A DNA stretch of 64,000 nucleotides, from NCBI GenBank assembly GCA_046330935.1, contig JAXLRU010000006.1:62001-126000 (forward strand). Reading direction: 5' to 3'. Below, piece after piece: positions 41,921 to 51,261 of the stretch. The notes under the pieces were generated by a model. That model was given only the letters and a program-made list of their open reading frames with translations. It did not search any database and was not told the DNA's origin. The stretch comes from JAXLRU01 sp046330935 (GTDB lineage: Bacteria; Actinomycetota; Actinomycetes; Actinomycetales; Kineosporiaceae). Position 1 is the stretch's first letter. Every line of letters begins with the position of its first letter. Made by a program: the position numbers and the translations under genes.

Positions 41921-44074
41921 GTGGCCCAGTCCCTCTTCGTCGCCGCAGCAGGCCCGGAAACGGGTAAGTCCGCCGTCGTCCTCGGTGTCATGGAGGCGAT
42001 GTCGCGCCGAGTGGGCCGCGTGGGGGTGTTCCGGCCCGTGGTCCGCGCGGGCGTGCCCGACCCCCTGGTCGAGACGCTGCGCCGCCGCTACCGCGCGAGC
42101 ATCCCCGACGAGGTGGCCGCGCAGGCGGCGCTGGGCGTCACCTACGACGAGGTGCACGCCGACCCCCAGGGTGCGATCGAGAAGATCATCGACCGGTACC
42201 ACCGGATGGAGTCGGAGTACGACGTCGTCCTCGTCGTCGGTACCGACTTCACCGACGTCGGGGCGCTGACGGAGCTGAGCTTCAACGGCGCCGTCGCCCT
42301 GAACCTGGGCGCTCCGGTGCTGCTCGTGGTCAACGGTCGCGACCGCGCGCCCGCCGACGTCGTCGCGGCCGTCGAGATCGCCCAGACGTCGCTGGCGGCG
42401 CAGTCCTGCGAGGTCGTCGGGGTGATCGCCAACCGGGTCGCGGCGGGCGACCTCGCGACCGTGCGCGACCTGCTGGGCACGGCCGTGGGTGGCGAGCTGA
42501 CGGTCGACGTCATGCCCGAGCTGCCCCTGCTGTCGGCGCCGCGCGTGGGGCAGATCTTCTCGGCGTGCGAGGCAGAGCTGCTGCTGGGCAGCGCCCGCAA
42601 CCTCGACGACGAGGTGCCGAGCTTCCTCATCGGCGCGATGACCCTGCCGCGAGTGCTCAACGCGCTCCCGCAGGCGGGCCTCGTGATCATTCCGGGGGAC
42701 CGCTCGGACATGCTCGTCGGCGTCCTCTCCGCGCACGCCTCGCAGACGTTCCCGCGGCTGTCGGGGCTGCTGCTCACCGGCGGGGTGCGCCCCGAGCCGA
42801 TCGTGCAGCGGCTCATCGACGGCCTCGACCTCAGCCTCCCCGTCGGCTACACGAAGCTCAACACCTTCAACGCGGCGCTGCGGGTCAACGCCACCCGCGG
42901 CGCGCTCGTCGACGGCTCCAGCCGCAAGGTGCTCGCCGCGCTGGACCTGTTCAGCACCCACGTCGACGGCGAGCGGCTGCTCGACCGGCTGTCGCTGGCC
43001 CGTTCCAACGCCGTCACGCCGCTGATGTTCGAGCACGACCTCGTCGAGAAGGCCCGCGCCCGGCGCACCCGGATCGTCCTGCCCGAGGGCACCGAGCCGC
43101 GGGTGCTGCGCGCCGCCGGGCACGTCCTGCGCCGCGGGATCGCCGACGTGATCCTGCTCGGCGAACCCGGCGAGGTGAGCCGGGCCGCCGACCGCGCCGG
43201 CGCCGACATCACCGGGGCCACCGTGCTCGACCCGCACGAGGAGGGCCTGCGCGCCCGGCTCGCTGCGGAGTACCTGCGCCAGCGCGCCCACAAGGGCGTC
43301 ACCGAGGAGATCGCCCGCGACCGCGTCGTCGACGTGTCCTACGCCGGGACGCTGATGGTGGCCCTCGGCGAGGCCGACGGCATGGTGTCTGGCGCGGTGC
43401 ACACGACGGCCCACACCATCCGCCCGTCCTTCGAGGTGATCCGCACGGTGCCGGGCGTCTCGGTCGTGAGCAGCGTCTTCTTCATGTGCCTCGCCGACCG
43501 CGTGCTCGTCTACGGCGACTGCGCCGTCAACCCCGACCCGACCGCGGAGCAGCTCGCCGACATCGCGATCTCCTCGGCGGCTACGGCCGCCGCGTTCGGG
43601 ATCGAGCCGCGGGTGGCGATGCTGTCGTACTCCACGGGCAGCTCCGGGGCCGGCGCCGACGTCGACAAGGTCCGCCAGGCCACCGACCTCGTGCGCACCC
43701 GGGCGCCGCACCTGGCCGTCGAGGGCCCGATCCAGTACGACGCCGCGATCGACGTGGGCGTCGCCAGCACGAAGCTGCCCGACTCGGCCGTCGCCGGGCA
43801 CGCCACCGTGTTCGTGTTCCCCGACCTCAACACGGGCAACAACACCTACAAGGCCGTGCAGCGCAGCGCGAACGCCCTCGCCGTCGGGCCCGTCCTGCAG
43901 GGCCTGAACCGTCCCGTGAACGACCTCTCCCGCGGTGCGACCGTGCGTGACATCATCACGACCATCGCCATCACGGCCGTACAGGCCCAGATGGCCGAGG
44001 CCGCCCGTGGGGGCGAGCAGGCCGCGCAGGGCAGACGAGATGCCGAGGAGGGCGAGGCGGTGGTCCGCGCGTGA
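41921..44074 (+). CDS. pta: Phosphate acetyltransferase
   Basis: The 717-residue enzyme interconverts acetyl-CoA + phosphate and acetyl phosphate + CoA. It is the long form: an N-terminal P-loop-like domain (AAAGPETGKSAVV near residue 10), a DRTGG-type middle domain, and a C-terminal PTA catalytic domain from about residue 370 (RIVLPEGTEPRVLRAA) with SYSTGSSGAGADVDKV and FPDLNTGNNTYKAVQRSA. It pairs with ackA, whose GTG overlaps its stop by four bases. Together they form the acetate overflow and uptake route. Confidence 0.97.
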   Translation: MAQSLFVAAAGPETGKSAVVLGVMEAMSRRVGRVGVFRPVVRAGVPDPLVETLRRRYRASIPDEVAAQAALGVTYDEVHADPQGAIEKIIDRYHRMESEYDVVLVVGTDFTDVGALTELSFNGAVALNLGAPVLLVVNGRDRAPADVVAAVEIAQTSLAAQSCEVVGVIANRVAAGDLATVRDLLGTAVGGELTVDVMPELPLLSAPRVGQIFSACEAELLLGSARNLDDEVPSFLIGAMTLPRVLNALPQAGLVIIPGDRSDMLVGVLSAHASQTFPRLSGLLLTGGVRPEPIVQRLIDGLDLSLPVGYTKLNTFNAALRVNATRGALVDGSSRKVLAALDLFSTHVDGERLLDRLSLARSNAVTPLMFEHDLVEKARARRTRIVLPEGTEPRVLRAAGHVLRRGIADVILLGEPGEVSRAADRAGADITGATVLDPHEEGLRARLAAEYLRQRAHKGVTEEIARDRVVDVSYAGTLMVALGEADGMVSGAVHTTAHTIRPSFEVIRTVPGVSVVSSVFFMCLADRVLVYGDCAVNPDPTAEQLADIAISSAATAAAFGIEPRVAMLSYSTGSSGAGADVDKVRQATDLVRTRAPHLAVEGPIQYDAAIDVGVASTKLPDSAVAGHATVFVFPDLNTGNNTYKAVQRSANALAVGPVLQGLNRPVNDLSRGATVRDIITTIAITAVQAQMAEAARGGEQAAQGRRDAEEGEAVVRA

Positions 44075-45315
44075 GCACCGCCCCCACCGTCCTGGTGCTC
44101 AACTGCGGCTCCAGCTCCGTCAAGTACCGCCTCCTCGAGCCGGCCACGGGCCGCGTGCTCGCCGGTGGCCTCGTCGAGCGGATCGGCGCCGACGACGCCG
44201 AGGTGCGCCACCGGCGTCCGGCCGGCTCCGACGGCGAGGGTTCGGCCGAGGTCGACGACCGCTGGACCGGCCCCGTCGCCGACCACACCGCCGCCCTCGA
44301 CGCCGTCCTCGACCGGTTCGCCCGCTTGGGCCCGAGCCTCGCCGACGCCGGGCTGGTCGCCGTCGGGCATCGCGTGGTCCAGGGCGGGGACCGCTTCCTC
44401 GACCCCGTGGTCCTCGACGACGACGCCGTGAAGGCGATCGACGACCTCGCCGTCCTCGCGCCCCTGCACAACGGCGCCCACGCCGAGGGGATCCGCGTGG
44501 CTCGGGCGGTGCTGCCCGACGTCCCGCACGTCGCCGTCTTCGACACCGCCTTCCACGCGACGATCCCGGCGCACGCCCACACCTACGCCGTCCCACAGCG
44601 GTGGCGCACCGAGTACGCCGTGCGCCGCTACGGGTTCCACGGCAGCTCCCACGCCTACGTCTCGCGCGAGACGGCGCGATTCCTGGGCCGCGAGCTCGCC
44701 GACACCAAGACGGTCGTGCTGCACCTCGGCAACGGGGCCAGCGCGTGCGCGGTCGACGGCGGGCGCAGCGTCGACACCTCGATGGGGCTCACGCCCCTTC
44801 AGGGCCTGGTCATGGGCACCCGCTCGGGCGACATCGACCCGGCGATCAGCGGCCACCTCGCGCGCGTGGCGGGCATGGACGCGGGCGCCGTCGACGCCGC
44901 GCTCAACAAGCAGTCGGGCATGCTCGCGCTGGCGGGGGTCTCCGACATGCGCGAGGTCGTCGAGCGCGCGGAGGCCGGGGACGTCGACGCCGAGCTGGCC
45001 CTCGACGTGTACTGCTACCGGGTGCGCACCTACGTGGGCGCCTACCTCGCGGCCATGGGCGGCCTCGACGCGATCGCGTTCACCGCCGGCGTCGGCGAGA
45101 ACAGCGTGCCCGTGCGCGCCCGCAGCCTCGCCGGGCTGGAGCGCCTCGGCATCGCCGTCGACCCCGCCCGCAACGCCGCCCGCGGCAGCGGGACCCGGCT
45201 GATCAGCCCCGACGGCGCGCCCGTCGCCGTCCTCGTGGTGCCCACCGACGAGGAACGCGAGATCGCCACGCGGGCCCTCGCCGTCGTCCAGCCCTCCGGA
45301 GCGGCCCAGCCGTGA
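44071..45315 (+). CDS. ackA: Acetate kinase
   Basis: 414 residues. Converts acetyl phosphate + ADP to acetate + ATP. Conserved pieces are LNCGSSSVKYRLLE at the start, RYGFHGSSHAYVSRETA near residue 190, LHLGNGASACAVDGG, SVDTSMGLTPLQGLVMGTRSGDIDP (near 230-255) and FTAGVGENS near 330. All active-site regions are intact. Translationally coupled to pta. Confidence 0.97.
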   Translation: MSTAPTVLVLNCGSSSVKYRLLEPATGRVLAGGLVERIGADDAEVRHRRPAGSDGEGSAEVDDRWTGPVADHTAALDAVLDRFARLGPSLADAGLVAVGHRVVQGGDRFLDPVVLDDDAVKAIDDLAVLAPLHNGAHAEGIRVARAVLPDVPHVAVFDTAFHATIPAHAHTYAVPQRWRTEYAVRRYGFHGSSHAYVSRETARFLGRELADTKTVVLHLGNGASACAVDGGRSVDTSMGLTPLQGLVMGTRSGDIDPAISGHLARVAGMDAGAVDAALNKQSGMLALAGVSDMREVVERAEAGDVDAELALDVYCYRVRTYVGAYLAAMGGLDAIAFTAGVGENSVPVRARSLAGLERLGIAVDPARNAARGSGTRLISPDGAPVAVLVVPTDEEREIATRALAVVQPSGAAQP

Positions 45316-46627
45316 GCCAGACCGACCCGTTCGCCCCGCTGCAGCGCGGGCCCTCCCGGCGACGCCCCGACGGCGAGGCGCCCCGGGTGGGAGTCCCGCG
45401 CCCGTCGGCGGTACCGCCCGAGAGCTCCGACGACGTGTTCGGGCGGCTGCCGCGCGCGAGCGTCCCCACGGTCGCCGACGCCGAGCTGGTCGTGCCCTCG
45501 CGGCGTGCCCGGCGCGAGGCCGAGCGGCGCGGGACGGCCGAGCAGCCGGTGGTGGCCGCCTCTGTGTCCGGCGGGGCGGTGCCCGGCGGGGCCGTGCCCG
45601 AGGGGGACGGCGACGTGCCCGACGGGGGCGCGCCCCTGCCCGTGCCGAGCGTCCCCAGGCCCCGCAACCGCTGGGTGTCCGTGGCGCTCGTCGTCGTGTC
45701 GATGCTGATGGCCGCGGTGAGCGTGGCGACGGTGCTGCCGGTGGCCTCGGGGCTCGTGGCTGCCGCCGCCGGGCTCGCGCCGCTGCTGCTCGTGCCCGGG
45801 CTGGTCGTGGTGGCGTGGGCGGTGCACACGCGGCGCCACGTCAGCTGCGTGCTCGCATGCGTGGCGGCCCTGCTGCCGTGGCTGCTGGTCGGCGGGTACG
45901 TGACGGCCGCGCCCCCGCCGCCGACGGGGGCGCCGGGGCTGCGGGTGATGCTCGTCAACGGCGCGGGCGGCGAGGCGGACGCCGCCGACATCGTCGCGCA
46001 GGCCCAGGGGCAGGGTGCGTCGCTGCTCGTCGTCACCGAGCTCACGGACCTGCTGGCGCACGATCTCACGACGGCCGGGATCGGCCGCACGATGACCCCG
46101 CGGGGGGTGGGCGACGCAGCGTCGGGCCGGGGCGGACCGGCCTGTGGAGCCGCGACCCGGTGGAGCAGATCCTGCCCGTGCCCGGCACGCGCGCAGCGCT
46201 GACCGCGACGGTGATCACCGAGCAGGGGCCGGTGGGCCTGGTGCTGGCGCACGCGAGCCGGCCCGCTCGCCCCGGGCTGTCGCTGTCGGACAGCGAGGAC
46301 TGGGCGGACGACCTGCACGACATCGCCGTGGCCGCCGCCGCCGTGCGCGGGCCGAAGCTGCTGGTAGGGGACCTGCAGGCGGGGCCCTGGCACGCCGACT
46401 ACCGGCGCCTGGAGGCCACCTCGGGCATGGACGACGCCGCCGACGCCCTCGGCCGGGGGCTGCGGCCCACGTGGCCGTCGTGGAACGGGCTGGCGATCAA
46501 CCCGCTCGACCACGTCCTGATCGGCGGGGGCGTGCGCGTGCGTTACGTGGGCACCGCCTCCGTAGGCGGCTCGGCCCACCTCGCACTCGTCACCGAAGTG
46601 ACGGTGCCCGCCGCCCCCCGAGGCTGA
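45312..46627 (+). pseudogene. Membrane EEP-family phosphatase-like gene with one frameshift
   Basis: The GTG overlaps the ackA stop. The first frame codes for a polar leader, about three membrane helices (WVSVALVVVSMLMAAVSVATVL and following) and the start of an EEP domain (LRVMLVNGAGGEADA). Near 46100-46136 the frame must shift by one missing base to continue into TGLWSRDPVEQILPV, then LLVGDLQAGPWHADY and the terminal SAHLALVTEV. A run of six G at 46102-46107 is a likely slip site. Some catalytic residues of the EEP fold are altered (GDLQA for GDFN). It is a paralogue of the gene at 12040-13239. Confidence 0.75.
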
Positions 46628-46655
46628 GCCGGGGAGCGACGGGCACGTCGGGCGG

Positions 46656-47033
46656 TCACTCGCTGAGCGCGGCCTCGGCCTGCTGCTGGGCGTAGCGGGC
46701 GCGGACGTCGTCCATGTCGAGGTCGCGGACCTGCGAGATCAGGGACTCCAGCATCGGCTCGGGCAGCGCCCCAGCCTCGGAGTAGACCGGGATGCCGTCC
46801 CGGTAGATCACGAGGGTCGGGATGGCGCTGACGTCGTAGCGCTGCGCCAGCTCCTGCTCCTCCTCGGTGTTGACCTTCGCGAACGTGATGTCGGCGTGCC
46901 GCTCGCTGGCCCGCTCGAACACCGGCGCGAAGCGCAGGCAGGGCTGGCACCACGACGCCCAGAAGTCGAGGACGACGATGCCGTCGCCCACCGTCTCGTC
47001 GTGGGTGTCGATCGTGAGTGCGCGGGTGGCCAC
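46656..47033 (-). CDS. Thioredoxin
   Basis: A 125-residue thioredoxin-fold protein with WASWCQPCLRFAPVFE; the active pair is Cys29 and Cys32, and the usual Gly of WCGPC is Gln. The cis-Pro is in VSAIPTLVIYRDG. No signal is seen, so it is cytoplasmic. GGAGGAG five bases before the GTG at 47033 fixes the start. A C-terminal helical extension of about 20 residues follows the fold. Confidence 0.92.
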   Translation of the reverse strand: MATRALTIDTHDETVGDGIVVLDFWASWCQPCLRFAPVFERASERHADITFAKVNTEEEQELAQRYDVSAIPTLVIYRDGIPVYSEAGALPEPMLESLISQVRDLDMDDVRARYAQQQAEAALSE

Positions 47034-47153
47034 GGCTCCTCCGAGAGGTCGGGTGCGCCTCCCCGGTACGGTCGGCGCTGCGGGGCACAACGACGACGGC
47101 TCCCGGTTCATGCCCGCAGACGCTGGGCCCGCTTCGCGCGAGAGGCGGCGCGG

Positions 47154-47852
47154 TCAGCGGCCCTCGACGAGGGCGACTCGTCGCGGCTGCTCGCGCACGT
47201 CAGGGCTGTAGACGGTCACGTAGGCCTCGGACAGCGGCCACTCGCCGTCCGCAGCCAGGGCGCGCAGCACCTGCAGGACGGCGTCGACGTCGCCCTCGAG
47301 CGGCATGACCCACTCGTCGCCCTCCTCCTCGAAGTCGTCGACCTCGCCGACCTCCTCGAGCGCCTCCTCCAGCGCTTCGAGGAGCTCGTCCGCCACCTCA
47401 CCGGGCATGGCGTGCAGCGGGAGCCTCAGCTCGAGGCCGCCCGCCTCGTCGTCCGGGACATCGTCGACGACCCAGGCGGGGTCGGCCTGATGCCCGGCCG
47501 GCAGGGGCACCCCGAACCGGGTCGCCACGACGAGGAGCCCGGACATGACGTCCGTCTCGGCGAGGCGCGCGCACTCGGAGGACTCCTTCGGCATGCCTCC
47601 AGGCTCGCGGGTCAACGTCAGGTGGATGCCGTCCTTGCGTCGCCTGACCGAAGGCCGGCCCTGGGGCTCGTCGAAGAACACCATCACGACCAGGGGGGGC
47701 TCCTCCCCCGCGCACCGCCGCCACCAGTCCACCCACTCGGGGGAATCGGCGATGCTCTCGACGACCTTCTCGAACTCCTCGACGTACGGGCGCACCTTCC
47801 GGCTGTCGGGCCCGTAGCCGGCGAACACGATCGAGGGACCCGACACGCTCAT
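47154..47852 (-). CDS. Uncharacterised acidic protein
   Basis: A 232-residue soluble protein with a strongly acidic middle (LLEALEEALEEVGEVDDFEEE near residue 165). It begins MSVSGPSIVFAGYGPDSRKV and ends in a basic-acidic tail. AAGGGAAGG precedes the ATG. No family recognised; no signal or membrane segment. It is followed on the same strand by the thioredoxin gene after about 120 bases. Confidence 0.75.
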   Translation of the reverse strand: MSVSGPSIVFAGYGPDSRKVRPYVEEFEKVVESIADSPEWVDWWRRCAGEEPPLVVMVFFDEPQGRPSVRRRKDGIHLTLTREPGGMPKESSECARLAETDVMSGLLVVATRFGVPLPAGHQADPAWVVDDVPDDEAGGLELRLPLHAMPGEVADELLEALEEALEEVGEVDDFEEEGDEWVMPLEGDVDAVLQVLRALAADGEWPLSEAYVTVYSPDVREQPRRVALVEGR

Positions 47853-47894
47853 CTGGACCTTCCCTTCGAGAACGGATTCTGCGTACCGAACGTG

Positions 47895-48356
47895 TCAGGC
47901 GGCACGCCGGCACCCTTCGGCGAACCGCGCCCGCCAGGCGGGCAGCGCCGAGTCGTCACTGGCGACGTCGGAGCCGTCCTCGACGAAGGTGCCCGGGCCC
48001 ACCCGCGACGCAGGGGTCACGAGGTCCAGGACACCCCCCGTCGTCGTCTGCACGGCGAGATGCCACGTCTGTACCGTCCCGACGTCGCGCAGCAACGCCG
48101 TGACGTCGACGGTCCTCAGCGATCGGCCCGCGACGTCGGCCGCCGACACCACCCGTCCCGCCTCGTCGAGGAGCTCCAACCGTCCGAAGGACGAGCCCAG
48201 GCACGAGTACAGCTCCGCGCTGTACCTCCCGTCGGCACCACGGACGAGCACCATCCGCGTCTGGCCGTCGTCCGGCGTCGTGACGATGAGCCACCACCCC
48301 GTGGCCGCGAGGCACACCAACGACGCGACCAGCACCCCTGTCACGACCTTCTTCAC
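47895..48356 (-). CDS. Small membrane-anchored extracytoplasmic protein
   Basis: About 153 residues. A basic start (MKKVVTG) and one hydrophobic helix (VLVASLVCLAATGWWLIV) suggest an anchor or uncleaved signal; the rest is a polar beta-rich domain with two Cys (ELYSCLGSSFG and FAEGCRRAA) that could pair outside the cell. The GTG at 48356 is preceded by GGGAGG. No family recognised. Confidence 0.72.
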   Translation of the reverse strand: MKKVVTGVLVASLVCLAATGWWLIVTTPDDGQTRMVLVRGADGRYSAELYSCLGSSFGRLELLDEAGRVVSAADVAGRSLRTVDVTALLRDVGTVQTWHLAVQTTTGGVLDLVTPASRVGPGTFVEDGSDVASDDSALPAWRARFAEGCRRAA

Positions 48357-48447
48357 TCCCCCGCCTCCCGCACTCCGCCGCTGCGGAGTCAGCATCCCAT
48401 CGTCACTCCTCGCCCCGCAGGTCCGCGTCGAGCGCCGCGCTCGCCCT

Positions 48448-48453
48448 TAGGCT
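48448..48453 (+). promoter_or_regulatory. Leaderless -10 element of accA
   Basis: TAGGCT seven bases before the ATG at 48461. Confidence 0.6.
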
Positions 48454-48460
48454 CGCACCC

Positions 48461-50221
48461 ATGCCGCGCCCCCTCCGACGCTTACTCGTCGCGAACCGCG
48501 GCGAGATCGCCGTCCGGATCGTGCGCGCCTGCCGTGACCTCGGCATCGCGAGCATCGCCGTCTACGCCGAGGACGACGCGGACGCCGCGCACGTCCACCT
48601 CGCCGACGAGGCGTTCCGGCTCGACCCGGGGCCGGGCGTGCGCAGCGCCTACCTCGACGCCGCGGCGCTGCTGCGGGTGGCCACGCGGGCGGGGGCGGAC
48701 GCCGTCCACCCCGGCTACGGCTTCCTGTCGGAGGACGCCTCCTTCGCGTCCGCGGTCACCGACGCGGGGCTGGTCTGGGTCGGGCCTTCCCCCGCCGCCA
48801 TCGCCGCCCTCGGCGACAAGGCCCGCGCGCGGGAGCTCGCCGAGCGCGTCGGCGCCCCCCTGGCGGGCGGGACGGGCGTGATCGACGGGCCCGACGACGT
48901 CCGCGCGGCAGGGCAGCGCTGGGGGTACCCGCTGGTCGTCAAGGCCGTCCACGGCGGCGGCGGGCGCGGGATGCGCGTGGTGCGCGGCCCCGACGAGGTG
49001 GACGGCGCGTGGCAGGCCGCGACGAGCGAGGCGCAGGCGGCGTTCGCGGACGACGCGTGCCTGGTGGAGCGCTACCTCGACCGCGCGCGGCACCTGGAGA
49101 CGCAGTGCCTGGCCGACGCCCACGGCGACGTCGCGGTCGTCGGAACCCGCGACTGCTCCCTGCAGCGCCGGCACCAGAAGCTCCTCGAGGAGGCGCCCGC
49201 GCCCGGACTGGACCCCGCCGTGCAACGGCGGCTGGTCGAGGCGTCGACGGCCCTGCTCACCGCTGCCGGGTACCGGGGTGCGGGCACGTGCGAGTTCCTC
49301 CTTGGTGACGACGGGACGCTCACGTTCTGCGAGGTCAACACCCGGATCCAGGTCGAGCACCCGGTCACCGAGGAGGTCGCGGGCCTCGACCTCGTCGCCG
49401 CCCAGCTGCGCCTGGCCGCGGGAGCGGCGCTGCGCGACGTCCTCGCCGACGCCGGTCCGGCGCGGGGGCATGCGGTCGAGCTGCGGATCGTCGCGGAGGA
49501 CCCGGGCCGGGGTTTCGCGCCCAGCCCCGGCACCATCACCGGCTGGCGGATGCCGTCGGGGCCCGGGGTGCGGGTGGACGCATGGGCGCAGGCCGGGACG
49601 GTCGTCAGCGCCCGGTACGACGCGCTGCTCGCCAAGATCGTCGTCACCGGTGCGACGCGGCCGCAGGCCCTCGCCCGGGCCCGACGCGCGCTGGCCGAGA
49701 CCGAGGTCGAGGGCGTCGCGACGACCGTGGGGTTCCACCGGGCGCTGCTGGAGCACCCCGACGTCGTCGCCGACCCTCCCGCCGTCCACACCCGCTGGGT
49801 CGAGGAGGGCCACGTGCGCGTCGACGCCGCGCCCCGCACGTCCCGGGCGGCTGCCGAGCGGGCGTCCGGCGACGTCCCTAGGCGGCTCGTCGTCGAGGTC
49901 GACGGGCGCCGCCTCGAGGTCACCGTGCCCGGCTGGTGGGCGGACGGCGTCCACCCGGACGCGCGTCCGGCGGCAGCGTCGGACGGCGGCGCGGACAGCG
50001 GGACGCTGCGGGCCGACCTCCCGGGCGTGGTCACGCGCGTGGACGTGCGGGCGGGGCAACACGTGGAGCAGGGGCAGGAACTGCTGGCTCTGGAGGCGAT
50101 GAAGCTGGAGCAGCCCGTCCTCGCACCGGGCGCCGCGACCGTCATCGTTGTCCACGTCGGGGCCGGTGACGCAGTGTCGACCGACCAGCAACTGGTGACC
50201 CTGCGCTACGAATCCGCCTGA
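48461..50221 (+). CDS. accA: Acyl-CoA carboxylase alpha subunit (biotin carboxylase + BCCP)
   Basis: The 586-residue subunit carboxylates its own biotin using ATP and bicarbonate. The biotin carboxylase part starts LLVANRGEIAVRIVRACRDLG and has the ATP-grasp glycine loop VHGGGGRGMRVV near residue 170, and CEVNTRIQVEHPVTEE near 290. The BCCP domain ends the protein with the biotinylated lysine in LEAMKLEQP (Lys548). The design matches the AccA3-type subunit shared by several carboxyltransferases in actinobacteria. BirA, its modifying enzyme, and AccE, its partner, are in the same window; a normal carboxyltransferase is not. Confidence 0.95.
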   Translation: MPRPLRRLLVANRGEIAVRIVRACRDLGIASIAVYAEDDADAAHVHLADEAFRLDPGPGVRSAYLDAAALLRVATRAGADAVHPGYGFLSEDASFASAVTDAGLVWVGPSPAAIAALGDKARARELAERVGAPLAGGTGVIDGPDDVRAAGQRWGYPLVVKAVHGGGGRGMRVVRGPDEVDGAWQAATSEAQAAFADDACLVERYLDRARHLETQCLADAHGDVAVVGTRDCSLQRRHQKLLEEAPAPGLDPAVQRRLVEASTALLTAAGYRGAGTCEFLLGDDGTLTFCEVNTRIQVEHPVTEEVAGLDLVAAQLRLAAGAALRDVLADAGPARGHAVELRIVAEDPGRGFAPSPGTITGWRMPSGPGVRVDAWAQAGTVVSARYDALLAKIVVTGATRPQALARARRALAETEVEGVATTVGFHRALLEHPDVVADPPAVHTRWVEEGHVRVDAAPRTSRAAAERASGDVPRRLVVEVDGRRLEVTVPGWWADGVHPDARPAAASDGGADSGTLRADLPGVVTRVDVRAGQHVEQGQELLALEAMKLEQPVLAPGAATVIVVHVGAGDAVSTDQQLVTLRYESA

Positions 50222-50360
50222 CCACGGGGCGAAGTAGTCGCGGGCGACAATCGGCCGGATCCGCCGGAAGTCCGGCCAACTGGGCCGCCTCCCCGCCCGA
50301 CCTGACGCTAATCTCCGCTTGCGCGGCGCCCCCGGCGCGCCGCCGGCTTGGAGACTCCAC

Positions 50361-51248
50361 GTGACCGACGCGCACTGGGCGCCCGACCCCACAGGGCGCC
50401 ACGAGACGCGCCTGTGGGACGGGCAGCGGTGGAGCGACCAGGTCGCCGACGGCGGGTTCGCCCGCCTCGACTCCGGGCCCCTGCCCCTGTTTGCGCCCGC
50501 CCCGGCGACCCCCGCCGGTCTGCCGCTGCCCGCCCGCGTCCGGCCCGCCGGCCTCGCCGCGGACCCCGACGACGCTGCGTCCCCCCGAGCGGGCCGGCAC
50601 GTCCTCCTCGGCCTGCTCACCGCGGGCCTGTGGTGGGTGTTCGCGCCCGCCGTGCACTGGATCCGTCGCCGCTCCTGGCTGACCGCCGTCGCGTGGGTCA
50701 CCGCCTGGGCCTGCGTGGCGGGCGCGGGGATCGTCCTGCTGCGCCTCGGCGCGCCGCCCGAGCAGGCATCCCCGGCGCGAACCGTCGAGGCGTTCCCGGC
50801 GCTCATCCCGTCCTCGGGCGCCCCGCAGGGCACGGACGGCCCCACCCCTGCAGCCGCGTCCCCGACCGCCACGTCGGCCTCGCCGACCGTGACCGCCTCC
50901 GCCACCAGCCCCAGCGCCACCGGGGACGATCGAGCCGCGCGCACCCCCGCGACGTCGCGACCCGCCGGCCGTGCCGTCCCGGCGGCCTCGCCCACGAAGG
51001 CCGTGCGCCCGCCCGCGACGTCCGCGCAGCCGCGCCCCCGGGCGACCAGGCCGCGGCCCTCCCCCAGCGTGTCCGTGCCGCCGGTGGTCGTGCCGGGGCT
51101 GGACCCCCGGTTCCCCTCCTGCCCCGCCGCGAAGGCCCACGGGTACGGCCCGTACTACGCGGGCGTCGACCCCGAGTACCTGTGGTACCCCGACAAGGAC
51201 GGGGACGGCGTCGCCTGCGAACGCGAGCGGGAGCGGCCGCAGCGCTGA
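50361..51248 (+). CDS. DUF2510-Excalibur membrane protein
   Basis: A 295-residue protein. It starts with a DUF2510 motif (HWAPDPTGRHETRLWDGQRWSDQ near residue 4-25), followed by two hydrophobic stretches (HVLLGLLTAGLWWVFAPAV and AVAWVTAWACVAGAGIVLL), a long Pro/Thr/Ser/Ala spacer, and a C-terminal Excalibur calcium-binding domain (YPDKDGDGVACE). Topology suggests the Excalibur end is outside. GGAG seven bases before the GTG fixes the start. The leader region before it contains a GC palindrome. Function of the combination is unknown. Confidence 0.85.
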   Translation: MTDAHWAPDPTGRHETRLWDGQRWSDQVADGGFARLDSGPLPLFAPAPATPAGLPLPARVRPAGLAADPDDAASPRAGRHVLLGLLTAGLWWVFAPAVHWIRRRSWLTAVAWVTAWACVAGAGIVLLRLGAPPEQASPARTVEAFPALIPSSGAPQGTDGPTPAAASPTATSASPTVTASATSPSATGDDRAARTPATSRPAGRAVPAASPTKAVRPPATSAQPRPRATRPRPSPSVSVPPVVVPGLDPRFPSCPAAKAHGYGPYYAGVDPEYLWYPDKDGDGVACERERERPQR

Positions 51249-51261
51249 GACCGAGCGCCCG

